Part shown: positions 52,651 through 62,117 of the stretch, piece by piece | Numbering within the stretch: the stretch's first letter is position 1 | How the letters are laid out: each line of letters starts with the position of its first letter | Assembly: GCF_001592005.1 (NCBI RefSeq) | Contig: NZ_BCVZ01000001.1 | Span: forward strand, 310,001-374,000 | Source of the DNA: Bacillus sonorensis NBRC 101234 = KCTC 13918 | GTDB taxonomy: Bacteria > Bacillota > Bacilli > Bacillales > Bacillaceae | Direction: 5' to 3' | Length of the DNA stretch: 64,000 bases | Notes under the pieces: generated by a model | The model's input: only the letters and a program-made list of their open reading frames with translations | What the model was told of the DNA's origin: nothing | Databases searched by the model: none | Made by a program: the position numbers and the translations under genes

Positions 52651-53040
52651 ATGCAAAGTTTTCAAACGCTTTGCCGGCAATTTGGACAAATATTGAATGG
52701 AGAGGCGAAAGTGGAACACGGCGTTTGTTCCGTCAGTGTAAACCGGAATTTAAACGTCACCATTCAGGGGAGGCCGAGCCGGGGAGTCGGGATGGAAGAG
52801 GTCATGTTTGAGTCGCTTGATCAAAACGGCGTCGCCTTAAATATGGCGGAAATCGCCATCTTGCCGGAAGAAATTCCGCTTTTCACGAAAAAGCTCGCCG
52901 ATCAAGGCCTGATCATCAGCGCATTGCACAATCATTGGATTTTTACCAAACCGAATCTGCTGTATATTCATTTTCAATCTGTTGAACCGCCATTACAATT
53001 TGCAAGAAAAACGGCTGCTGCCTTATCTGTATTGCGATAA
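52651..53040 (+). CDS. DUF1259 family protein
   Basis: A 129-residue protein of the DUF1259 (LppY/LpqO) family. Seen: FGQILNGEAKVEHGVCSVSV at the start, AEIAILPEEIPLFTKKLADQ and the conserved ISALHNHWIFTKPNLLYIHF with its HNHW. No signal peptide, so cytoplasmic, unlike LpqO lipoproteins; close to a half-size single copy of the domain. Function unknown; the HNHW resembles a metal site. GGAGGCTG upstream sets the start. Alone between ywcJ and mleA. Confidence 0.82.
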   Translation: MQSFQTLCRQFGQILNGEAKVEHGVCSVSVNRNLNVTIQGRPSRGVGMEEVMFESLDQNGVALNMAEIAILPEEIPLFTKKLADQGLIISALHNHWIFTKPNLLYIHFQSVEPPLQFARKTAAALSVLR

Positions 53041-53055
53041 AGCGGCAGCCGTTTG
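53008..53055. terminator. convergent terminator DUF1259/mleA
   Basis: AAACGGCTGC and GCAGCCGTTT arms with a long loop; left arm lies in the last codons of the DUF1259 gene. T-rich flank on the right (TTTGCATTTATTT). Confidence 0.65.
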
Positions 53056-53058
53056 CAT

Positions 53059-54378
53059 TTATTTCTTACTTGAAAGCGCGGCTCTTTCCACAGCTTCAGC
53101 GACGATCGCATGAACATCTGGATTCAGCGGATCAGGTACCAGATCGCCCTGCTTTGTACAGGAGGCAATTGCCTCGGCTGCGGCAACAAGCATCGGATGG
53201 GTGATCGATTCAGCCCCTGCATGTAAGGCGCCTCTGAAAATGCCGGGGAATCCAAGAACATTGTTGACAGACCGGCCGTCCGCGGCATAGGCGGCACCTG
53301 CCTGAAGCGCTTCTTCAGGCTCAATCTCAGGCTTCGGATTGGACAGTGCCAAAATCACCTGGCCTGAGCGGACCCATTTTTTATTGATCAGTCCGGGCAC
53401 GCCTGTCGTCGCAATGATAATATCACAGCTTTCCATGAGCTCCTCAATGTTTTCAGCGGCATGACCGCCGTAATTCTCCAAGCGGGCCATCGCTTCCATT
53501 GATTTATCCGTTCCGATTACCCGTTTTACTCCGTAAGCCATAAACATTCGGCAGATGGCGACGCCGGCAGCGCCAAGACCGATTTGGCCGACATGGGCCT
53601 GCTTCAGGTCGACACCTGCGCTTTTTGCGGCTGAAATCGCCGCCGCCAGTGTAACAACGGCAGTACCATGCTGATCATCATGCATCACCGGGATATTCAG
53701 CTGCTCTTTCAGGCGCTCCTCGATTTCAAAGCAATGCGGAGAGCCGATATCTTCGAGTAGAATACCATTAAATCCGGGTGCGATGTTCTTCACCGTTTGG
53801 ACGATTTCGTCGGGATTTTTCGTATCAAGCAGAATCGGGATGCCGCTGATTCCGGCCAGCTGATCAAACAGTGCGGCTTTCCCTTCCATAACCGGCATTC
53901 CGGCAACCGGACCGATATCTCCCAAGCCGAGAATGGCGGTTCCATCCGTCACGATGGCGACCGTATTGCCGATTCCGGTGTAGATTTTTGCTTTTTGCGG
54001 CTCTTCCTTAATAATTTCGCATACGTTGGCGACCCCTGGTGTATATACCCGTCTCAGGTCAGCGAGCGACCGGATCGGCATTTTGCTTTTCATATGGATC
54101 TTCCCGCCCTCATGCGCGGAAAGCACGTCATCGGAAACAGTATGAAGATGAATGCCTTCCTTTAGATTGCGAATCACTTCAAGAATCTCGGTCAGCTGTT
54201 CTTCATGCTCGACTTGAACGGTGATGTTTCTCATCGTATAGTGCGGCCCAACCTTGATCGTCTCAATCTCGCCGATATCTCCGCCGGCAAGGCCGATCGC
54301 GGTGGTCACCTTTCCAAGGTTTCCTGGTGCTGAAGGAATTTCCAGCATCAAATTTCGAATAATATTTTTGCCATTCAT
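53059..54378 (-). CDS. mleA: NAD-malic enzyme with N-terminal ACT domain
   Basis: A 439-residue malic enzyme, the length of B. subtilis MleA (YqkJ). N-terminal ACT domain (about residues 5-80, [20 protein letters not shown]) then the malic domain ([34 protein letters not shown] with metal/NAD sites, [12 protein letters not shown]) and Rossmann [15 protein letters not shown]. Converts malate to pyruvate, CO2 and NADH. ATG 54378 with GGGGG at eight bases is preferred to the in-frame ATG at 54396. It follows mleN by 35 bases. Confidence 0.93.
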   Translation of the reverse strand: MNGKNIIRNLMLEIPSAPGNLGKVTTAIGLAGGDIGEIETIKVGPHYTMRNITVQVEHEEQLTEILEVIRNLKEGIHLHTVSDDVLSAHEGGKIHMKSKMPIRSLADLRRVYTPGVANVCEIIKEEPQKAKIYTGIGNTVAIVTDGTAILGLGDIGPVAGMPVMEGKAALFDQLAGISGIPILLDTKNPDEIVQTVKNIAPGFNGILLEDIGSPHCFEIEERLKEQLNIPVMHDDQHGTAVVTLAAAISAAKSAGVDLKQAHVGQIGLGAAGVAICRMFMAYGVKRVIGTDKSMEAMARLENYGGHAAENIEELMESCDIIIATTGVPGLINKKWVRSGQVILALSNPKPEIEPEEALQAGAAYAADGRSVNNVLGFPGIFRGALHAGAESITHPMLVAAAEAIASCTKQGDLVPDPLNPDVHAIVAEAVERAALSSKK

Positions 54379-54413
54379 CACAGAATCCCCCCCCATGATT
54401 TAATCAATATCAG

Positions 54414-55811
54414 CTACTGCGCCGGCGTCTTCTTTTTATCCGTGTACCAAATGAATTTTCCGGTATATCCGTACAGAATTGCGAGTCCGATCGAAACAAA
54501 GCTCATCCACATGAACGGCAAGTAAGCAAAGGTAGAGACGCCCAAAATTCCGGCCATATAAATCCCGTTGTCTGACCAAGGCACCATTCCGGATGTCATC
54601 GTGCCTCCAACCTCCGCGTTTCTTGACAGCACCCTCCGGTCGATGTGCAGCTTATCATAGCTTTTCTCCATGATTTTCGGCGTTAAAATCAGTGAGACAT
54701 ACATGGCGCAGCCAAAAACATTAGCCAGGAAGGCGACAATGAGGGTCGAAAACGTCACATTGCCTGCAGATGTCAGCTTTTTTTGGAATTTTGACACAAT
54801 CACTTTGAGAACGCCTAAATGCTCCAGGAGCCCTCCAAATCCGAGTCCGAGGATAATGACGGTGACAGAACCGAGCATTCCCTCGATGCCTCCACGGTTC
54901 AGAAGCTTGTCCATAAATTGGATGCCTGTGTCAATTGAAAAACCGCTGTACGCTGTAGCGATCGCATCGGCGAAATTCATCCCCTGAAATACTGCGGCCC
55001 AGATGGCACCCAAAAGAGCACCGATCGCAATCGTCGGTATGGAAGGCTTTCGCATCGCCAATAAAGCGATGACGATGATCGCCGGAATGAGCATCCAAAT
55101 CTGAATATCAAACGTGTCCCGCAGCGAACTTTTCAAAAACTCGACTTTTTCCAAATCAACATTTTTGCCCCCGTAAATAAATCCCGTAATGGTAAACAGC
55201 ACCGCGGTGATCACATAAGCGGGAAGCGATAAATACAGCATCGCCCTTACATGGGTGATGACTTCGACTTTTGATAAAGATGAAGCAAGCACTGTGCTGT
55301 CTGACAGCGGAGACAGTTTGTCCCCAAAATACGCACCTGATAAAACAGCGCCGGCTACAAGCGGAAGGGGCATTCCAAGGCCTTCCCCTATCGCCATCAT
55401 CGCAATCCCGGCCGTTCCAACCGTTCCCCACGATGTCCCTGTTGCAACAGATGTGATCGAACAAATAATAAGCGTGGCAAGCAAGAATATGCTTGGATGA
55501 ATAAACTCAAGTCCATAGTAAATCAAAGTCGGCACTACTCCGCCGGCTATCCACGTTCCGATCAGAGCGCCGACGGCGATCAGGATCAATATCGCTTCAA
55601 GTCCGTTGGAAATGCCTGTTGTAATCGATTTTTGCAAATCTTCATATCGGTGGCCGAGACGCAGCCCGAGCAAAATCACCAAAAACCATGAAATGAACAA
55701 TGCCAGCTGAATCGGCAAATGAAACTTAACGGTAAAAGAACAAACTATTGCTAAAAAAGCCCCTAATACACAAATGATTTCTAACATTGATGGCAACCGT
55801 GCGTTTTTCAA
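54414..55811 (-). CDS. mleN: malate-H+/Na+-lactate antiporter
   Basis: A 465-residue NhaC-family antiporter with about eleven helices. Seen: GTIGTWIAGGVVPTLIYYGL-like first part, TSVATGTSWGTVGTAGIAMM and VAGAVLSGAYFGDKLSPLSD, which are NhaC signatures. B. subtilis MleN exchanges malate and H+ for lactate and Na+. The start is TTG at 55811, with AAGGGGG seven bases upstream. Together with MleA it would support malolactate-type metabolism; downstream of ansAB, whose aspartase makes fumarate. Confidence 0.93.
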   Translation of the reverse strand: MKNARLPSMLEIICVLGAFLAIVCSFTVKFHLPIQLALFISWFLVILLGLRLGHRYEDLQKSITTGISNGLEAILILIAVGALIGTWIAGGVVPTLIYYGLEFIHPSIFLLATLIICSITSVATGTSWGTVGTAGIAMMAIGEGLGMPLPLVAGAVLSGAYFGDKLSPLSDSTVLASSLSKVEVITHVRAMLYLSLPAYVITAVLFTITGFIYGGKNVDLEKVEFLKSSLRDTFDIQIWMLIPAIIVIALLAMRKPSIPTIAIGALLGAIWAAVFQGMNFADAIATAYSGFSIDTGIQFMDKLLNRGGIEGMLGSVTVIILGLGFGGLLEHLGVLKVIVSKFQKKLTSAGNVTFSTLIVAFLANVFGCAMYVSLILTPKIMEKSYDKLHIDRRVLSRNAEVGGTMTSGMVPWSDNGIYMAGILGVSTFAYLPFMWMSFVSIGLAILYGYTGKFIWYTDKKKTPAQ

Positions 55812-55829
55812 CCTAAATCCCCCTTATAA

Positions 55830-55843
55830 ATGAAACGCTTACA
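55830..55843 (-). promoter_or_regulatory. CRE upstream of mleN
   Basis: On the minus strand TGTAAGCGTTTCAT, 13/14 to the CRE consensus, 19-32 bases upstream of mleN, so beyond the likely transcription start. Suggests CcpA repression of mleNA. Confidence 0.65.
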
Positions 55844-55988
55844 AAAAAAGCTACATAAAAATAATGAAATCTAGTTCAAGTTTTTCTTAAAAATTTAACT
55901 AACTTGAAAGTAGTATACCACGAAATTAATTATTATGGTAGCACTTCACCGCTGTTAATCTTTCTCTCCCTAAAGTTTTTAGAGGGAG

Positions 55989-56040
55989 CGAAAACACTCT
56001 GTTTTTCTATCCCGGTAAAATTTGTTTCAGAGTGTTTTCG
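55989..56040 (-). terminator. long-loop hairpin after ansB
   Basis: Perfect 13-bp arms CGAAAACACTCTG / CAGAGTGTTTTCG with a 26-base loop, just after the ansB stop. TTTTCG rather than a full T tract. Confidence 0.6.
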
Positions 56041-56051
56041 CATGCTTGCCG

Positions 56052-57476
56052 TTAATCCCTGTTTAACAGTTCAGCCCCGGCAATACCCGGTTTTGTCATT
56101 TCATAAGGATTCAAAATCAAATCGAGTTCTTCTTCTGTCAGCACGTCATTTTGAAGACATAAATCACGCACGGATTGGCCCGTTAAAATCGCTTCTCTCG
56201 CAATTCTTGCGGCCGCTTCATAGCCAAGGTGCGGGTTTACAGCCGTGATGACGCCGGCGCTTTTTTCTACATATGCTTTTAACCGTTTTTCATTTGCTTC
56301 AATGCCTGTCACGCAATGGTCCGTAAATGAACGGAATCCGTTATTCATGATGCTGATGGATTGGAGCAGGTTAAACACAAGCACAGGTTCCATGACGTTC
56401 AGTTCGAGCTGTCCTGCTTCAGAAGCCAGGCAAATTGTATGATCGTTCCCAATGACCTGGAAGGCGATCTGGTTGATCAGCTCGGCCATGACCGGATTGA
56501 CTTTCCCCGGCATAATCGATGAACCCGGCTGTCTGGCCGGCAGGGAAATCTCCGCAAGTCCTGCGCGCGGACCTGATGCCATCAATCTTAAATCGTTCGC
56601 GATTTTCGACATGTTCATCATGCAGACTTTTAATGCTGCCGAAACTTCAGTATAGGCGTCTGTATTTTGCGTCGCATCGACGAGATGGTCAGCGCCGACG
56701 AGCGGAAGGCCGCTGATATCCGCCAAATGCTTGACGACATTTTCAATATAGCGCGGATCGGCGTTCAATCCTGTTCCTACCGCGGTTGCGCCCATATTGA
56801 CTTCATACAGATGCTGGCGTGATTGTTTAATCCGCTTGATATCGCGCTCGATCACGCGGCTGTAAGCTTCAAATTCCTGCCCGAGGCGAATCGGAACGGC
56901 ATCCTGGAGATGGGTGCGCCCCATTTTGATGACATGGTCAAATTCCTGTGCTTTTTTCCTAAAGGCGTCCAGCATGTAATCCATTGTATCGAGCAGTTTT
57001 TCAAGCAATTTCAGCGTTGAAATGTGAATGGCCGTCGGGAACACGTCATTTGTCGACTGTGACATGTTGACGTGCGTATTTGGACTTAAGTGAATGTATT
57101 CCCCTTTTTGATGGCCGAGCAGTTCGAGCGCGCGGTTTCCGATGACTTCGTTCGCATTCATGTTCATCGACGTTCCTGCGCCGCCCTGGATCGGATCAAC
57201 GATAAACTGATCATGCAGCTTGCCTTCAATGATTTCGTCAGCCGCTTGGACAATAGCTTCTCCAAGTCCTTTATAAAGGCGCTTCGTTTCCATATTGGCA
57301 AGCGCAGCCGCTTTTTTCACCACGGCCAATGCCTTGATCATTTCTTCGTGAATTTTATATCCGGTAATTGGAAAGTTTTCTGCTGCCCGTAATGTTTGAA
57401 TCCCATAGTAGACATCAGCCGGAATGTTCTTCTCTCCGAGAAAATCCTTTTCTGTCCGATATGAAGTCTGATTCAT
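56052..57476 (-). CDS. ansB: L-aspartase (aspartate ammonia-lyase)
   Basis: A 474-residue member of the fumarase/aspartase superfamily. Signature GSSIMPGKVNPVMAELINQ, GGAGTSMNMNANEVIGNRAL, and substrate-binding HVNMSQSTNDVFPTA and MGRTHLQDAVPIRLGQ. Converts aspartate to fumarate and ammonia. It follows ansA by 20 bases; operon ansAB under AnsR. Confidence 0.96.
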   Translation of the reverse strand: MNQTSYRTEKDFLGEKNIPADVYYGIQTLRAAENFPITGYKIHEEMIKALAVVKKAAALANMETKRLYKGLGEAIVQAADEIIEGKLHDQFIVDPIQGGAGTSMNMNANEVIGNRALELLGHQKGEYIHLSPNTHVNMSQSTNDVFPTAIHISTLKLLEKLLDTMDYMLDAFRKKAQEFDHVIKMGRTHLQDAVPIRLGQEFEAYSRVIERDIKRIKQSRQHLYEVNMGATAVGTGLNADPRYIENVVKHLADISGLPLVGADHLVDATQNTDAYTEVSAALKVCMMNMSKIANDLRLMASGPRAGLAEISLPARQPGSSIMPGKVNPVMAELINQIAFQVIGNDHTICLASEAGQLELNVMEPVLVFNLLQSISIMNNGFRSFTDHCVTGIEANEKRLKAYVEKSAGVITAVNPHLGYEAAARIAREAILTGQSVRDLCLQNDVLTEEELDLILNPYEMTKPGIAGAELLNRD

Positions 57477-57496
57477 TTGCTAACCCTGCTTTCTGT

Positions 57497-58486
57497 TTAA
57501 ATGATGATATCGTCTGCAATCGGCATTTCCATAATTTTTTTAACTTCGGCCGGTTCCCCTGTTTGCCCTAAAGCCCACATCAGCTTAGGCACGATTGCTT
57601 CGGTGTTCATGTTTCTGGAGCGGATGATGGCATCCTGGTTGACTTTTCGGCCGACCTCATAAATGCTCATATCCTCTCCTTCCTCAAGACACTGCGTTGT
57701 GATGGCGACGACGATTCCGGAATCGATCAATTCATTGACTTTTTCCAAAATGTTTCGTTTCTCAAACGGAATACCGCCGCTGCCATAGCTCTCAATGACA
57801 ACGCCTTTATATGAATCTTTCAGGCAATCCAAAAACTCCGGCTTCAAACCGGGATGAAGCTTCAAAAGACAAACATCGGTATTTAAGGAGGTGTCAAGCT
57901 TCAGCGTCTTGTTTTTGACCTCTGGAACATGTTTGTTGTATTCGATTTCCGTATCATGGATGAACGCGATATAAGGATAATTGATGCTTTCAAACGCATC
58001 ATAGCTTTTCGTTCTTAATTTGATCGCTCTCGTTCCCAAGATAACGCGTCCGTCAAAGACGACGTACACGCCCCCGATCCCGTCGCAGGCGAAGCGGACC
58101 GCATCTTTAATATTTTTCTTCGCATCGGTTTTCTTAAACGTAATCGGCACCTGGGAGCCCGTAATCACGATCGGCTTGTCCACGTTTTGCAGCATATAGG
58201 AAAGCGCTGCCGACGTGTACGCCATCGTATCTGTCCCATGGGTGATGACAAATCCGTCATACCGGCCGTAATTCTCATAAACCGCTTCAGCCATTTTCAC
58301 CCAATGTTCGGGCTGCATGTTTGTACTGTCTATATCCATTAAAGATTGGCAATCTATCGTATAATTTTTGTTTTCGTCAGATAAATAGCTGAGAAGCTCC
58401 TCCGCTTTAACCCCCGGGGCCAGTCCATTTTCTCCTTCTACTGAAGCAATTGTACCGCCGGTGGTTAACAGCAGTAATTTTTTCAT
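57497..58486 (-). CDS. ansA: type I L-asparaginase
   Basis: A 329-residue cytoplasmic asparaginase. First catalytic Thr in [17 protein letters not shown], second in [20 protein letters not shown] with the Thr-Asp pair; no signal peptide. It yields aspartate for AnsB. AGAGGTG precedes ATG. Strong SigA promoter at 58586-58614, divergent from ansR. Confidence 0.96.
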   Translation of the reverse strand: MKKLLLLTTGGTIASVEGENGLAPGVKAEELLSYLSDENKNYTIDCQSLMDIDSTNMQPEHWVKMAEAVYENYGRYDGFVITHGTDTMAYTSAALSYMLQNVDKPIVITGSQVPITFKKTDAKKNIKDAVRFACDGIGGVYVVFDGRVILGTRAIKLRTKSYDAFESINYPYIAFIHDTEIEYNKHVPEVKNKTLKLDTSLNTDVCLLKLHPGLKPEFLDCLKDSYKGVVIESYGSGGIPFEKRNILEKVNELIDSGIVVAITTQCLEEGEDMSIYEVGRKVNQDAIIRSRNMNTEAIVPKLMWALGQTGEPAEVKKIMEMPIADDIII

Positions 58487-58539
58487 ATGCTACACCTCTT
58501 TAAGAAGTAGTTTTAAACATCATAATGTAGAATAAGAAC

Positions 58540-58574
58540 GCTGATACATCAGCATTGTATACGCTTTATGCGTA
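58540..58574 (-). promoter_or_regulatory. candidate AnsR operators in ansAB leader
   Basis: Two inverted repeats between the ansAB -10 and the start codon: GCTGATACATCAGC (58540-58553) and TACGC-TTTAT-GCGTA (58560-58574). Their place just downstream of the promoter suits repressor binding; which of them AnsR reads is not shown. Confidence 0.5.
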
Positions 58575-58585
58575 CCTTCATTGCA

Positions 58586-58614
58586 ATTATAGACCTCAAA
58601 TGTGAAATAATCAA
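58586..58614 (-). promoter_or_regulatory. SigA promoter of ansAB
   Basis: On the minus strand TTGATT, 17-base spacer, TATAAT. Confidence 0.8.
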
Positions 58615-58689
58615 GAAACATTATTCATTTCGCGTACATCTTTGCTCATAATGTGCTATAATCACTGTGAATCAAAAGGAGCGTAAAAA

Positions 58690-59043
58690 ATGAATTTAGA
58701 TCGATTAACAACACTGAGAAAAAATAAAAAATGGTCATTGCAATATACAGCCGACCGCCTCGGTATTGCGAAAAGCACCTATGCGGGGTACGAGTCCGGC
58801 TATCGCCGCCCTTCATTGGAGGCGCTTATCGAAATCGCTGATTTATTCGGAACCTCAACCGACTATCTGCTGGGCAGAATTGACGATCCCCGTGATGGGA
58901 AAAGCAAAAACGACCCCATTGAACTGACGAATTGGGATCAGCACAAACTGGCGGTTGACGGAACGCTTCTTTCTGAAGAAGAAGTAAAACAGATGGTCGC
59001 GTTTATCAAAGTCAAACAGCAGCTTGACACAGGTTCGGAATGA
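58690..59043 (+). CDS. ansR: AnsR, XRE-family repressor of ansAB
   Basis: A 117-residue repressor: N-terminal XRE/Cro helix-turn-helix (RLTTLRKNKKWSLQYTADRL, GIAKSTYAGYESGYRRPSLE, ALIEIADLFGTSTDYLLGR) and a short C-terminal helical part. Divergent from ansA with 203 bases between; same size and place as B. subtilis AnsR, which represses ansAB in the absence of asparagine. AAAAGGAG precedes ATG; -10 TATAAT at 58657-58662. Confidence 0.93.
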   Translation: MNLDRLTTLRKNKKWSLQYTADRLGIAKSTYAGYESGYRRPSLEALIEIADLFGTSTDYLLGRIDDPRDGKSKNDPIELTNWDQHKLAVDGTLLSEEEVKQMVAFIKVKQQLDTGSE

Positions 59044-59070
59044 CAGCGTTTTACCTGTATGTATATAAAT

Positions 59071-59113
59071 AAAAAAAACTTGATTGGCCTTTTACGCCAA
59101 TCAAGTTTTTTTA
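59071..59113. terminator. bidirectional terminator ansR/pgl
   Basis: Perfect 17-bp-class arms AAAAAACTTGATTGGC / GCCAATCAAGTTTTTT around a seven-base loop between convergent genes; T runs in both directions. Confidence 0.92.
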
Positions 59114-59117
59114 TTTC

Positions 59118-60164
59118 TTAATGATTTAAAAACTTCACGCAGACCGCTTCCGGTGCAGGCACTTCAGACTGCAGCAGCGTCAGCGTTCCTGTTGATTCAT
59201 TTCTCTCAAACAATGTCAGCGTTCCTGTTTCCTGGTTGGCAGCGATCAAAAATCGCTCTGAAGGATCTAGCATAAAATCGCGCGGCCATTCTCCTTCTGT
59301 AGAGACATGCTCCACCAGGGACAGTTCGCCTGAATATTCATTTACGGCAAAGACGGCGATGCTGTCATGGCCGCGGTTTGAAACGTATACAAATTTGCCG
59401 TCACGCGTGACGTGAATCGCGCCGCCCTGGCTCGCCCCGTCAAAATCTTCAGGCAAAGCAGAAATGACCTGGATCTCGCGGAATTCCCCAAGACCGTCGT
59501 TATATTCCAGCACAATGACTTCATTGCTCAGCTCTGTCATTACATAGGCATACTTTTCTTTCGGATGAAATTCAATATGCCTCGGTCCTGAACCAGGTGC
59601 AACCGCATGGCTGTTCACTTCCTCAAGCTTTCCTTCGTTCAATTGATAGGTGATGATCCGGTCAGTCCCCAGGTCAACGGCCACCGCATAGTTTTCATCA
59701 GGTGTAAAACCGGAGTAATGGGTATGCGCTTTCTCCTGCCTCTCATGCGGGCCGGATCCTTTATGGTGCACCTCTGAAGCCGGAGCATTCAACCCGCGGT
59801 TTTCATGTAAAGGATAAGATATGATCGTTCCGCTGTGATAATTGGCGGATAGAACGTACCGATTCTCATTGTCCACGCTGACGTGGCATGGCGAAGGGCC
59901 TTCAGCGGTTTGTTTGTTGATGAAATGCAGATCCCCTGTTTTTTCGTCAATCTGATAGGCCGCAACACCGCCCTGGCTGCCATCATTAATCACCGCATAG
60001 AGCATTTTATTATCTTTGGCGAGATTGAGATATGTCGGGCTGCCCAGCTTTGCCGCAGGCTTTGGCGTACTCAGCTCTTTTTTGCCGGTATCAAGCTCAA
60101 ATGTATAGATCCCTTCACTGTCTGCTTTTGTATATGTCCCGATATAACCTCTGTATGTTGCCAT
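59118..60164 (-). CDS. pgl: 6-phosphogluconolactonase (YkgB type)
   Basis: A 348-residue seven-bladed beta-propeller lactonase, the type used by B. subtilis (YkgB) for hydrolysis of 6-phosphogluconolactone in the pentose phosphate pathway. Seen: RGYIGTYTKADSEGIYTFEL, GPSPCHVSVDNENRYVLSAN, and GSGPRHIEFHPKEKYAYVMT with the conserved His and Arg. Cytoplasmic. Stands alone between terminator and the yxd two-component genes. Confidence 0.92.
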   Translation of the reverse strand: MATYRGYIGTYTKADSEGIYTFELDTGKKELSTPKPAAKLGSPTYLNLAKDNKMLYAVINDGSQGGVAAYQIDEKTGDLHFINKQTAEGPSPCHVSVDNENRYVLSANYHSGTIISYPLHENRGLNAPASEVHHKGSGPHERQEKAHTHYSGFTPDENYAVAVDLGTDRIITYQLNEGKLEEVNSHAVAPGSGPRHIEFHPKEKYAYVMTELSNEVIVLEYNDGLGEFREIQVISALPEDFDGASQGGAIHVTRDGKFVYVSNRGHDSIAVFAVNEYSGELSLVEHVSTEGEWPRDFMLDPSERFLIAANQETGTLTLFERNESTGTLTLLQSEVPAPEAVCVKFLNH

Positions 60165-60361
60165 TTGATCCTCTCCTTTTCAGATAACGGTCGTCCATTC
60201 CTATTTTAACTCACAGAAGCTGAATAATCATGATCTGGTGTGTAAAAACCTTAAACGCTCACATGAAAAAAACCTTTTTATGATATTCTTAACATAAAAG
60301 ACCTTTGATGACGGAATCGCTCTGTTCCGGCAGCGGAGATTTGTTTATAGGAGTGTTCGAA

Positions 60362-61051
60362 ATGACGAAAATCATGATTGTTGAAGACAGCGAAGATATT
60401 CGGAAGCTTTTGCGCAATCATTTAGAAAAATACGGATATGATACCGTTGCAACGACTGATTTTAGCTCTGTCCTCGCCATGTTTGAGCGAGAGAATCCCG
60501 AGCTGGTTTTGCTTGACATCAATCTGCCGTCATACGACGGGTACTACTGGTGCCGTCAAATCCGTCAGCACTCGACTTGTCCGATTATTTTCATTTCAGC
60601 CAGAAGCGGGGAAATGGATCAGGTCATGGCGATTGAAAACGGCGGCGATGATTATATAGAGAAGCCTTTTTCCTATGAAGTGGTGCTGGCCAAAATTAAG
60701 GGCCACATTCGCAGGGCGTATGGAGAATACGCTGCCAGACAAGGAGAAAAAGTGATCGAATATGAAGGCGTCCAGCTGTTTGTGGAGCGATTTGAACTGC
60801 GCTACAAAGATGAGAAACACGAGCTTTCAAAGAAGGAAAGCAAACTGCTCGAAGTGCTGCTCGACAGAGGGGAAAAAGTAACAAGCAGAGACCGGTTAAT
60901 GGAGAAAACATGGGAAACCGATACATTTGTTGACGAAAATACGTTAAATGTTTATATTACGAGGCTGCGCAAAAAACTGCGGAGCATGGACGTGCCCTTT
61001 TCGATTGAATCAGTACGGGGCGAAGGGTATCAGCTAAGGGTGAAATCATGA
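60362..61051 (+). CDS. yxdJ: OmpR-type response regulator YxdJ
   Basis: A 229-residue regulator, the length of B. subtilis YxdJ. Receiver domain with phospho-acceptor Asp52 in LVLLDINLPSYDGYYW and Lys in NGGDDYIEKPFSYEV; C-terminal winged helix (LSKKESKLLEVLLDRGEKVT, TLNVYITRLRKKLR). BceR-like regulators turn on a neighbouring peptide-detoxification ABC transporter. AGGAGTG sets ATG 60362. Overlaps yxdK by four bases. Confidence 0.9.
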   Translation: MTKIMIVEDSEDIRKLLRNHLEKYGYDTVATTDFSSVLAMFERENPELVLLDINLPSYDGYYWCRQIRQHSTCPIIFISARSGEMDQVMAIENGGDDYIEKPFSYEVVLAKIKGHIRRAYGEYAARQGEKVIEYEGVQLFVERFELRYKDEKHELSKKESKLLEVLLDRGEKVTSRDRLMEKTWETDTFVDENTLNVYITRLRKKLRSMDVPFSIESVRGEGYQLRVKS

Positions 61052-62028
61052 AGCTGTTTTTAAAAAATCACTTTGTCTTAATTCTGCTTTTCTTTCTCCA
61101 GGGGGTATTCGTATTTTTTTATTATTGGTTTGCCGGCCTGCAGGCTTTTACCCACCTTTTTTACATCCTTGGCGTCCAGCTTCTGGCGCTCTCGGTTTAT
61201 CTTGCTTACAAATGGCTGCAAGAGCGCAGAATCTATCAATGGCTCGGCTCGGAACAGGAAGATACGGACGTACCTTTCCTGGGAACATCGGATTTTTGTG
61301 TGGATCTGTATGAAAAGCAAATGGAACTGAGCCGGCTGCAGCACCGCAAGATTCATGAAATTGAAGCCAAGCTGGAAGACCGGGTGGCTTATATGAACCA
61401 ATGGGTGCATCAAGTGAAAACGCCGCTTTCGGTCATCAATTTGATTATTCAGGAAGAAGATGAACCTATTTTTAAACAGATCAAAAAAGAAGTCCAGCAG
61501 ATTGAATTCGGATTGGAGACGCTCCTCTATTCATCAAGGCTCGACCTGTTTGAACGCGATTTTAAAATTGAGGCCGTGTCCCTGGGCGAGCTGCTTAATT
61601 CGCTGATTCAGCACTATAAACGCTATTTTATACAGCATCGTGTCTATCCAAATAAACATGTTCCCGCTGAAGATGCCGTTATTTACACCGACCGCAAATG
61701 GCTCAGATTTGCCATCGGCCAGGTCATCACAAACGCTGTGAAGTATTCAGCGGGAAAAAGCGACCGCATCGATATGACGATCGTCCGCCAAGGTGAACGT
61801 ATCGTGCTGGAAATCAAAGATTACGGCGTCGGGATTCCTGCACAAGACTTGAAGCGGGTATTCGAGCCTTACTACACCGGGGAAAACGGACGCCGCTTTC
61901 CGGAATCGACGGGCATCGGACTCTATCTTGTAAAAGAGATTTCCGAAAAGCTCGATCATGACGTACGCATCACTTCCGAAGCCGGAACAGGGACGACTGT
62001 TCAATTTTCGTTTCTTACAAAAATGTAA
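61048..62028 (+). CDS. yxdK: intramembrane-sensing histidine kinase YxdK
   Basis: A 326-residue kinase of the BceS type: two membrane helices with almost no extracellular loop (about residues 9-30 and 34-56), so it does not sense ligand itself but through the ABC transporter. H-box His121 in MNQWVHQVKTPLSVINLI, N-box GQVITNAVKYSAGKSD, G-boxes KDYGVGIPAQDL and STGIGLYLVKEIS. Its last codons overlap a YxdJ-type operator. Confidence 0.92.
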   Translation: MKLFLKNHFVLILLFFLQGVFVFFYYWFAGLQAFTHLFYILGVQLLALSVYLAYKWLQERRIYQWLGSEQEDTDVPFLGTSDFCVDLYEKQMELSRLQHRKIHEIEAKLEDRVAYMNQWVHQVKTPLSVINLIIQEEDEPIFKQIKKEVQQIEFGLETLLYSSRLDLFERDFKIEAVSLGELLNSLIQHYKRYFIQHRVYPNKHVPAEDAVIYTDRKWLRFAIGQVITNAVKYSAGKSDRIDMTIVRQGERIVLEIKDYGVGIPAQDLKRVFEPYYTGENGRRFPESTGIGLYLVKEISEKLDHDVRITSEAGTGTTVQFSFLTKM

Positions 62029-62029
62029 G
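62014..62029 (+). promoter_or_regulatory. YxdJ/BceR-type operator
   Basis: CTTACAAAAATGTAAG, a perfect inverted repeat that fits the BceR/PsdR/YxdJ motif TnACA-N4-TGTAA. It overlaps the stop codon of yxdK. A TATGAT -10-like hexamer follows at 62073-62078, upstream of the DUF418 ruin and yxdLM. Confidence 0.82.
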
Positions 62030-62117
62030 GGTTCTTTAAGAAAACCGCATAGCTCCCCCCCATCCTCCTTGCTATGATTTGTTTACAAAAACAAACGTAG
62101 AAAGGAGGATTTTTCAT

